Assembly (NCBI GenBank): GCA_947453875.1
Contig: CANGIH010000142.1
Coordinates: 1-6,575 of the forward strand
Direction of reading: 5' to 3'
Length of the DNA stretch: 6,575 nt
Source of the DNA: Planctomycetaceae bacterium
Lineage (GTDB): Bacteria; Planctomycetota; Planctomycetia; Pirellulales; UBA1268
Shown piece by piece: positions 1-5,246 of this stretch; within the stretch, counting starts at the first letter, position 1; each line of letters opens with the position of its first letter. The notes beneath the pieces were generated by a model, which searched no databases, was not told the DNA's origin, and saw only the letters and a list, made by a program, of their open reading frames with translations. Made by a program: the position numbers and the translations under genes.

Positions 1-698
1 AAGACGTCCTTGAACTTGTTGCGCAGCGCCATCACGGCGCTCATGTCGACCTCGTTGAAAGTCGTGAGCAGCGCCGCCTGCTGCTGGGCCTCGACGAGCC
101 GCTCGGCGATCCGGCGCCGAATCGGGCTGATGAGCACCGCCCGCTCCTCCCGCGCCCCGGGGACGCGGGCCGGCACGGAGGCCGCGGCGATCACGGGCGC
201 CGGCTTCGACAGCGCGGCGGGGGCCTTCGTTGCGGCAACGGCCCCGATTGCATCCTCCTTCGTCACCCGGCCGCCGGGACCGGTGCCCGTGGCTGCCGAT
301 GCAGCGACGCCCGCTTCACCGAGCACGCGTGCCGCGGCGGGCATGACTCTCGAGCCGTCGTTCGGCGACATCTGCACCGAGCCGATATCGACCCGACTGC
401 CCGTTCGCTTCACGTCGACGACAGGCTGGCCGCCGGGGGCCGGCGTGGCGGCGGCCGATCCGGCCGGCTCCAGATAGCCGATCACCTCCCCGACGCGGGC
501 CTTCTCGCCACTCCCCTTGAGGATCTTCGTGACGGTTCCGGCGGCAGGAGCCGGGAGATCGACCGTCGCCTTGTCACTCTCGATCTCCACGATGGAGTCG
601 TCCATCGCGACCCCGTCCCCCTCGCGCTTCTTCCAGGTGCCGATCTGGACCTCGGTGATCGATTCGCCGACTTCGGGGACCTTGAGTTCGATGGGCAT
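1..698 (-). CDS. sucB: Dihydrolipoamide succinyltransferase (E2o) of 2-oxoglutarate dehydrogenase, N-terminal part
   Basis: This is the E2 core subunit of the 2-oxoglutarate dehydrogenase complex, which carries the succinyl group on lipoate and transfers it to CoA in the cytoplasm. The window holds about 232 residues and the left edge cuts the gene inside the catalytic domain; E. coli SucB is about 405 residues. Seen in the translation: a lipoyl domain (about 1-78) with the ESDKAT motif, K43 being the lipoate acceptor; an Ala/Pro-rich linker (about 79-115); a peripheral-subunit-binding domain (about 118-154) with GTGPGGRVTKED; a second Ala/Pro linker; then the start of the acyltransferase domain (from about 188). 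The stretch LLTTFNEVDM (210-219) is the SucB-type signature (E. coli LTTFNEVNM) and separates it from AceF. The ATG at 698-696 opens directly on the lipoyl fold (MPIELKVPEVGES). It lies 57 bases downstream of sucA and has no Shine-Dalgarno sequence. The active-site DHRxxDG would lie outside the window. Confidence 0.95.
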   Translation of the reverse strand, partial: MPIELKVPEVGESITEVQIGTWKKREGDGVAMDDSIVEIESDKATVDLPAPAAGTVTKILKGSGEKARVGEVIGYLEPAGSAAATPAPGGQPVVDVKRTGSRVDIGSVQMSPNDGSRVMPAAARVLGEAGVAASAATGTGPGGRVTKEDAIGAVAATKAPAALSKPAPVIAAASVPARVPGAREERAVLISPIRRRIAERLVEAQQQAALLTTFNEVDMSAVMALRNKFKDV

Positions 699-755
699 GG
701 TGACGGTGCCGATGCGGGGTGGGGTGGAATAAGGAACGGACGGGGCGGATCTGGG
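699..755 (-). promoter_or_regulatory. sucA-sucB gap with C-rich, Shine-Dalgarno-less sucB leader
   Basis: These 57 bases separate the sucA TGA from the sucB ATG. Read on the minus strand they are C-rich and contain no GGAG or AGGA near the start; the last bases are CACCGTCACC followed by ATG. No hairpin with a T-run and no convincing -35/-10 pair is seen, so sucB is most simply co-transcribed with sucA. The composition resembles the aceF leader: both contain CCGTTCC, then a CCACC element, and both end in CACC before the ATG. Initiation independent of Shine-Dalgarno pairing is an inference from composition only. Confidence 0.35.
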
Positions 756-3700
756 TCAGGACTGGAAAGCAGCCGTGAGAAGCTCGTTTTGCTCCATGTC
801 ATGGCTTTTCTTCGAGCCGGTCGCGGGGCTGGCGGCACTCTGCCGGCAGACGCCCGAGAAAGGGAACCTGTCGAGGAGCTTCTCGCCGAAATGGATGCGG
901 AAGAACCGCCACGCTCCCATGTTCTCCGGTTCCTCCTGCACCCAGACGGCAGGAGTGCCGACGGCATAGGCGCCAAGCACCTCCTCGAGATCCGCCTTCG
1001 GGAGCGGGTAGAGCTGCTCGACGCGGACGATCGCCACGTCATGGCGTCCGAGATCCTGGCGACGCTTCTCCAATTCGTAGGCGATCTTCCCCGAACAGAG
1101 AAGGATGCGACGGACATCACGGGCCTGCACGCCGGAGGCGTCAGGGATGACACGCCGGAAGGTGCCGGAGGTGAGGTCGTCCAGCGGCGACACACAGGCG
1201 GGGTGCCGAAGCAGGCTCTTGGGAGTCATCACGATCAACGGCTTCCGCCAGGTCCGCAGCATCTGCCGGCGAAGCAGATGGAACATCTGGGCTGGAGTCG
1301 TCGGCGTGACAACCTGGATGTTGTCCTTCGCCGCCTGCAGCAGAAAGCGTTCGAGCCGGGCGCTCGAATGCTCAGGTCCCTGCCCCTCGAACCCGTGCGG
1401 CAGCAGCATCACGAGCCCGGAGAGCCGGTTCCATTTGTCCTCGGCGCTGACGATGAATTGGTCGATGACCACCTGGGCGCAATTGACGAAGTCGCCGAAC
1501 TGCGCCTCCCACATCACCAGTCCATCCGGACAGTCGAGGCTGTAGCCATACTCGAAACCGAGCACTCCCGCCTCCGAGAGCGGACTATTGTAGATCTCCA
1601 CCGGTGCCTGATCCGACGCGAGATGCTCGAGCGAGCAGTAGGTCTCGTCGGTGACACAGTCGTGGATCACGGCATGGCGGTGGCTGAAGGTGCCCCGCTG
1701 GCAGTCCTGCCCCGAAAGCCTGATTCTCAACCCCTGCGTGGCCAGGGTCGCAAACGCGAGTGCCTCGCCGGCGGACCAATCGAGGGACTGGGCACCGTCG
1801 GCCATCTGCTGACGCCCCTCGAGAAACTTTTGGATCTTCGGATGGGGCTGAAATCCGTCCGGAAGCCGGATCAACTGGCGGAGGAGGTGGGTGAGCTGGG
1901 CGCGGGCGACACCCGTGTCGACGTCCGCCGAGTCGCGTTCCCTGCCGCCAACATAAGCGGCCCAGACGCCGGCGAGTTCGTTGGCATGCACATAGCCATC
2001 GCTCTTCGCGACCGAAAGCTCGGCGTCGAGTTTGGTCCGGTGCTCGTCCGCGATCCGCATCGCCTCATCGCGGGTGACGTCTCCGAGCTTGAGGAGCTTT
2101 TCGAGATAACTCTCGTGGACACTCGGCCGCTTCTCGATCACACGATACAGGGCGGGTTGCGTGAACGCCGGCTCATCGGCCTCGTTGTGGCCACGGCGGC
2201 GGAAGCAGTACATGTCGATGACGACATCTCGCTGGAATTCCCGGCGGAAGTCCATGGCGAGATTGACCACCTGCGCCACGGCCTCCGGATCCTCCCCGTT
2301 GACGTGGAAAATGGGGATCTGGAGCATCTTCGCCACATCGGTGGCGTAGGTGCAGGAACGGGCTTCACGGGGGCCGGTGGTGAATCCGATCTGGTTGTTG
2401 ACCACCACATGGAGGGCACCGCCGATGCGGTAGGCATCGAGTTCGCTGAGGTTGAGCGTCTCCTGGATGATCCCCTCGCCGGCAAACGCCGCATCACCGT
2501 GGATCAGGACCACCATGCCGGTCTGGCGGGCGAAGTCGCTGATGCGATCCTGGCGGGCACGGACCCGACCGATCGCGACTGGATTGACGAACTCCAGATG
2601 GCTGGGGTTGAAGCAAAGCGTGAGGTGGACATTGCGGCCATTGGCAGCCCGGTGGTCGCTCGAATGACCGAGGTGATACTTGACGTCTCCCCGGCCGACG
2701 TGGAGCTCAGGATCGAGATCGGCGAACTCACGGAAGATCCGCTGGGCACTCTTCCCCATGACGTTGGCCAGGACGTTGAGCCGGCCGCGGTGGGCCATCG
2801 CCAGCACGACATCGCCGATCCCCTGGGTCGCGGCGCGTTCGATCGCCATTTCGAGCAGCGGAACGAGCGACTCGCCTCCCTCGAGCGAAAAACTCTTCGC
2901 CCCGAGGAACCGCTTCTGGATGAATTCCTCGAACACCGCGGCACAGGTCATCTGCCGGTAGATCCGCAACTGCTGACGACGATCGAGTTGCACGCGGTTT
3001 TCGCACCCCTCCATCCGCACCTGGAGCCACTGGCGAACCCGGAGGTCATCCATGTGCATGAACTGCACGCCGATCGCCCTGCAATAGGTATTGCGCAACC
3101 GCTGGATGATGTCCCGCAGGGGCATCGACTGGGGGCCCTCGATCGTGTCGGTCGAGAACACCCGATCCATATCCTCCTCGGTGAGGTGGTAGAAGTGTGG
3201 ATCGAGTTCAGGAAGCCCCGGCCGCGGACGACCGAGCGGGTCGATCTCGGCCATGAGGTGACCGCGAACCCGGTAGGCACGAACAAGTTGATCGACACGG
3301 TCCTGGAGAAACGCCACCCGCTCCTCGGCGGCGCTGCCCGAGGCGATGGGGAGCGGCAGAGGCATCGCCTCCCCGATCGGCGCGTCCGGCAGGTGGACAT
3401 CGCCACCGGCAATGGCCAGGGCATGGGCCGTCGCAATCCCGTCCGGCGTCACGAGCCGGGCACCGCTGTCGCCGTGATACTGCGTGCCGTGGTACTGGCT
3501 TCCGTGGACCGGCGAGTGACCGTTGCCGTTCACCGCCGCCACCGGGCTGGCACCGCGGGATCCAACGACCGCCGCCGAAGCGTCGCCTGAGCCGAGAGAC
3601 TCGAAGTAGGCACGCCACTCCGGATCGACACTCGTCGGATCCGACCGGTACTGCTCGAAGAGCTCCTCCAGAAAAGCGAGGCTTGCGGTCCCGGCGGAGT

Positions 3701-3767
3701 CGATGCGGTCGAGAGGGCTCACGGATGCAGTCCAGTGCTGGCGGTGGTTTCGACGGGCAGGAGGCAC
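756..3767 (-). CDS. sucA: 2-oxoglutarate dehydrogenase E1 component (E1o)
   Basis: Thiamine-diphosphate-dependent decarboxylase that converts 2-oxoglutarate to a succinyl group loaded onto the lipoate of SucB, in the TCA cycle. The 1003 residues read: E2-binding N-terminal helix (about 29-56, EELFEQYRSDPTSVDPEWRA); a long linker (about 57-148); the ThDP/Mg-binding E1 domain (about 270-590) with AMAHRGRLNVL (324-333) and the pair GD425...N458, spaced 33 residues as in E. coli D381/N414; the transketolase-like domain (about 660-860) with RLSGQD, RGTFSHRHAV and the likely catalytic Glu E732 in SPLSEAG, plus EAQFGDF and GPEHSSARLER; and a C-terminal domain ending near 1003. It is longer than E. 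coli SucA (933), largely from the linker. SGQD replaces the E. coli SGED, as in mammalian OGDH. There is no fused E2 domain as in actinobacterial Kgd. The start is uncertain: GTG at 3767 has a weak GAAGG about 4 bases upstream, but GTG at 3722 (VSPLDRIDS) fits the family N-terminus better and removes 15 Arg/His-rich residues. Confidence 0.97.
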   Translation of the reverse strand: MPPARRNHRQHWTASVSPLDRIDSAGTASLAFLEELFEQYRSDPTSVDPEWRAYFESLGSGDASAAVVGSRGASPVAAVNGNGHSPVHGSQYHGTQYHGDSGARLVTPDGIATAHALAIAGGDVHLPDAPIGEAMPLPLPIASGSAAEERVAFLQDRVDQLVRAYRVRGHLMAEIDPLGRPRPGLPELDPHFYHLTEEDMDRVFSTDTIEGPQSMPLRDIIQRLRNTYCRAIGVQFMHMDDLRVRQWLQVRMEGCENRVQLDRRQQLRIYRQMTCAAVFEEFIQKRFLGAKSFSLEGGESLVPLLEMAIERAATQGIGDVVLAMAHRGRLNVLANVMGKSAQRIFREFADLDPELHVGRGDVKYHLGHSSDHRAANGRNVHLTLCFNPSHLEFVNPVAIGRVRARQDRISDFARQTGMVVLIHGDAAFAGEGIIQETLNLSELDAYRIGGALHVVVNNQIGFTTGPREARSCTYATDVAKMLQIPIFHVNGEDPEAVAQVVNLAMDFRREFQRDVVIDMYCFRRRGHNEADEPAFTQPALYRVIEKRPSVHESYLEKLLKLGDVTRDEAMRIADEHRTKLDAELSVAKSDGYVHANELAGVWAAYVGGRERDSADVDTGVARAQLTHLLRQLIRLPDGFQPHPKIQKFLEGRQQMADGAQSLDWSAGEALAFATLATQGLRIRLSGQDCQRGTFSHRHAVIHDCVTDETYCSLEHLASDQAPVEIYNSPLSEAGVLGFEYGYSLDCPDGLVMWEAQFGDFVNCAQVVIDQFIVSAEDKWNRLSGLVMLLPHGFEGQGPEHSSARLERFLLQAAKDNIQVVTPTTPAQMFHLLRRQMLRTWRKPLIVMTPKSLLRHPACVSPLDDLTSGTFRRVIPDASGVQARDVRRILLCSGKIAYELEKRRQDLGRHDVAIVRVEQLYPLPKADLEEVLGAYAVGTPAVWVQEEPENMGAWRFFRIHFGEKLLDRFPFSGVCRQSAASPATGSKKSHDMEQNELLTAAFQS
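3468..3497 (-). repeat. Short tandem duplication QYHGT/QYHGD in the SucA linker
   Basis: Two adjacent 15-base units encode QYHGT and QYHGD (SucA residues 91-100). The first 12 bases of the two units differ at a single position. The units lie in a Gly/His/Ser-rich, presumably disordered stretch (about 79-103) between the E2-binding N-terminal segment and the folded E1 core. This looks like a local duplication that lengthened a flexible linker; no function can be read from it. Confidence 0.6.
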
Positions 3768-3803
3768 CCAGCCTTCGGCCCCGGGACACGGCAGGGAACT
3801 CGA
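3768..3803 (-). other. aceF-sucA spacer, in frame between the two genes
   Basis: These 36 bases lie between the aceF TGA (3806-3804) and the first sucA GTG (3767). The spacer is exactly 12 codons long, so aceF and sucA share a reading frame and only the TGA ends AceF; no other stop lies between them. The only Shine-Dalgarno-like bases are GAAGG, 4 bases before the GTG. If translation starts at the alternative GTG (3722) the gap is 81 bases. There is no terminator-like hairpin, consistent with co-transcription. Confidence 0.6.
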
Positions 3804-5126
3804 TCAGCGGGCCAGGAGCAGCCGGCCGGGGCTCTCCAGATAACCGATCACCTCCCGGAGGAACCGGGCAGCGAGCGCCCCATCGATGATCCGATGGTCG
3901 TAGGACAGAGACAGCGGCATCATCAAACGGGGCTCGATCCGGTCATCGTGAACGACCGGCAATTTCCTCGATCGACCCACGAGGAGGATGGCGACCTCCG
4001 GCCAGTTGATGATCGGAGTCGAGTAGGTCCCGCCGATCGCACCGAGGTTGCTGATGGTGAAGGTGCCACCACGGAGATCCTCGATGCCATATTGGGCATG
4101 CTTTGCCTTCTCGGCCGTCTCGGCGATGGACTGGGCGATCTGCGGGATCGAAAGCTGGTCGCAGCCACGGAGCACCGGGACCACCAAACCCCGCGGCGTG
4201 TCCACCGCCAGGCCGATGTTGACGTAGTCCTTGTAAAGGACCTCCCCCTTCTCGACGTCGATGCTGGAATTCATCGCCGGGTGCTGGCGGAGCGACAGGC
4301 TCACCGCCTTGATCACGAACGATAGCGCCGTGAGCTTCACATTCGCCTTGGCGTGATCCTCAGCGCTCGCCTTCCGCAGTCGCTCCATCTCCGTGACGTC
4401 GGCGTCGTCGAAGTTGGTCAGGTGGGGGATCGTCGACACACTGCGAACCATGTTTGCGGCGATTGTCCGACGCATCCGTGACATCTGCTCCCGGCGAACC
4501 GGGCCCCAGTCATCACGATCGACGCCGCCGGCAGCGGTTGAGCGGGCCCCGCCTGCACTCTGGGCTCCCCCCTGCCTCACCGCCGAGACGACATCCTCGC
4601 GGAGAATCCGCCCCCCCGGCCCGGTGCCACGCACGCGCGACAGATCGACGCCGAGTTCCCGGGCCAGCCGCCGCACCGCCGGACCAGCAGGCTCGACCGT
4701 GGCCACCGCTGCCGTCGGCTCGGCAGCCGGCTCAGAGACGGGTGCGAGTGCGGGACGCGGAGCCTCCGGGGCAGTCACAGCCGGTGCCGCTGGCGCCGGA
4801 GCGGGCTTGGAAGCAGGAGGAGGAGGAGGAGGAGGAGCAGCAGCAGGAGCCGCCTTCGCTGGGGCCTTGGCCGTTGCCGGGGCGTCGCCAGCGGCCTCGA
4901 GCGTGAGCAGCGTCTGCCCGACCTTGACGGTGTCCCCCTTTTTCACGAGCACGCTCGCCACACGCCCCCCCGGTGGGCAAGGGACCTCGATGACCGCCTT
5001 GTCGGTCTCCACCTCGAGCAGGGCCTGCCCCGGCTTGACCACATCTCCGGGAGAGACGAACACGCTCACGACATCGCCCGCGGCGATGTTCTCGCCCAGG
5101 TCGGGCAGCTTGAATTCGGTGGCCAT
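3804..5126 (-). CDS. aceF: Dihydrolipoamide acetyltransferase (E2p) of pyruvate dehydrogenase
   Basis: Core subunit of the pyruvate dehydrogenase complex; it accepts the acetyl group from AceE on its lipoyl arm and transfers it to CoA. The 440 residues contain one lipoyl domain (about 1-78; ETDKAVIEVP with acceptor lysine K43), a long Ala/Pro linker (about 81-147) including seven consecutive prolines (98-104), a peripheral-subunit-binding domain (about 149-186, VRRLARELGVDL through GTGPGGRILREDV), a short Gly/Ser/Ala linker, and the acyltransferase domain (about 210-440). IPHLTNFDDADVTEME (233-248) matches the AceF type rather than SucB. The active-site motif is SYDHRIIDG (408-416), with catalytic H411 and D415. 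E. coli AceF has three lipoyl domains; this one has a single domain, as in several other bacteria. The ATG at 5126 leads directly into the lipoyl fold. aceE lies 120 bases upstream and sucA follows in the same frame. Pairing with AceE is inferred from adjacency and family type. Confidence 0.97.
   Translation of the reverse strand: MATEFKLPDLGENIAAGDVVSVFVSPGDVVKPGQALLEVETDKAVIEVPCPPGGRVASVLVKKGDTVKVGQTLLTLEAAGDAPATAKAPAKAAPAAAPPPPPPPASKPAPAPAAPAVTAPEAPRPALAPVSEPAAEPTAAVATVEPAGPAVRRLARELGVDLSRVRGTGPGGRILREDVVSAVRQGGAQSAGGARSTAAGGVDRDDWGPVRREQMSRMRRTIAANMVRSVSTIPHLTNFDDADVTEMERLRKASAEDHAKANVKLTALSFVIKAVSLSLRQHPAMNSSIDVEKGEVLYKDYVNIGLAVDTPRGLVVPVLRGCDQLSIPQIAQSIAETAEKAKHAQYGIEDLRGGTFTISNLGAIGGTYSTPIINWPEVAILLVGRSRKLPVVHDDRIEPRLMMPLSLSYDHRIIDGALAARFLREVIGYLESPGRLLLAR
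4815..4850 (-). repeat. Trinucleotide microsatellite in the aceF linker
   Basis: On the plus strand (AGG)7 at 4815-4835 is followed by (AGC)3, AGG and AGC. On the coding strand these are GCT and CCT codons giving the Ala/Pro run that includes Pro98-Pro104. The tract uses only CCT for Pro and GCT for Ala here, whereas the rest of the gene prefers codons ending in G or C, so it looks like replication-slippage expansion. Unit changes keep the frame and only alter the length of the flexible linker that lets the lipoyl domain swing between active sites. Confidence 0.85.
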
Positions 5127-5191
5127 GGTGGGATCGCGGTGGGGAACGGGGCAGGAAGATCGAAAACAAACGGAAACGCAACCGACAAAAA
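5127..5191 (-). promoter_or_regulatory. U-rich, Shine-Dalgarno-less leader of aceF
   Basis: Read on the minus strand, 5191-5153 is unusually T-rich for this GC-rich region (runs TTTTT, TTT, TTT and TTTT). It is followed by a C-rich segment ending CGATCCCACC before the aceF ATG at 5126. No GGAG or AGGA lies within reach of the start. A U-rich patch upstream of a start without Shine-Dalgarno pairing would suit ribosomal protein S1 binding, but this is inference. I looked for a sigma-70 type promoter: a TTGCGT is present but no acceptable -10 lies at the right distance, so I do not call one. Confidence 0.3.
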
Positions 5192-5235
5192 TTCTCGCAC
5201 CTCCGCCCCATCGGCCTCACGCGGCCTGCGGGGCG
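5187..5235 (-). terminator. Possible attenuator or weak terminator hairpin between aceE and aceF
   Basis: On the minus strand, 11 bases after the aceE stop, CGCCCC (5235-5230) pairs with GGGGCG (5209-5204). Inside this stem, GGCC (5226-5223) pairs with GGCC (5216-5213) around a 6-base loop, with a 3x3 internal loop between the stems. A TTTTT run (5191-5187) follows, but 12 bases separate it from the stem, so it is not a canonical intrinsic terminator. It could be a weak terminator or attenuator adjusting aceE relative to the downstream genes, an mRNA 3'-end stabiliser, or chance in GC-rich DNA. Confidence 0.3.
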
Positions 5236-5246
5236 ACAGCTCCAGT

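Noticed and set aside
10..477. Plus-strand open frame of 155 codons at the left edge
   Set aside because: It is the antisense shadow of sucB, which is clearly coding on the minus strand with lipoyl, E3-binding and catalytic-domain motifs.
482..1195. Minus-strand open frame of 237 codons spanning the sucA-sucB junction
   Set aside because: It is out of frame with both genes and gives an Arg/Ser/Pro-rich product typical of a shifted frame in GC-rich DNA.
789..3590. Plus-strand open frame of 933 codons as a gene
   Set aside because: It lies wholly antisense to a full-length, motif-complete sucA in the same codon register; its translation is Arg/Glu/Leu/His-rich with no recognisable domain. Avoidance of three codons in sucA explains it.
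4815..4850. GGAGGA repeats on the plus strand as ribosome binding sites
   Set aside because: They are the complement of CCT codons in the aceF linker, and no supported plus-strand gene follows.
5127..5246. A sigma-70 promoter in the aceE-aceF gap
   Set aside because: A TTGCGT hexamer is present but nothing close to TATAAT lies 16-18 bases downstream.
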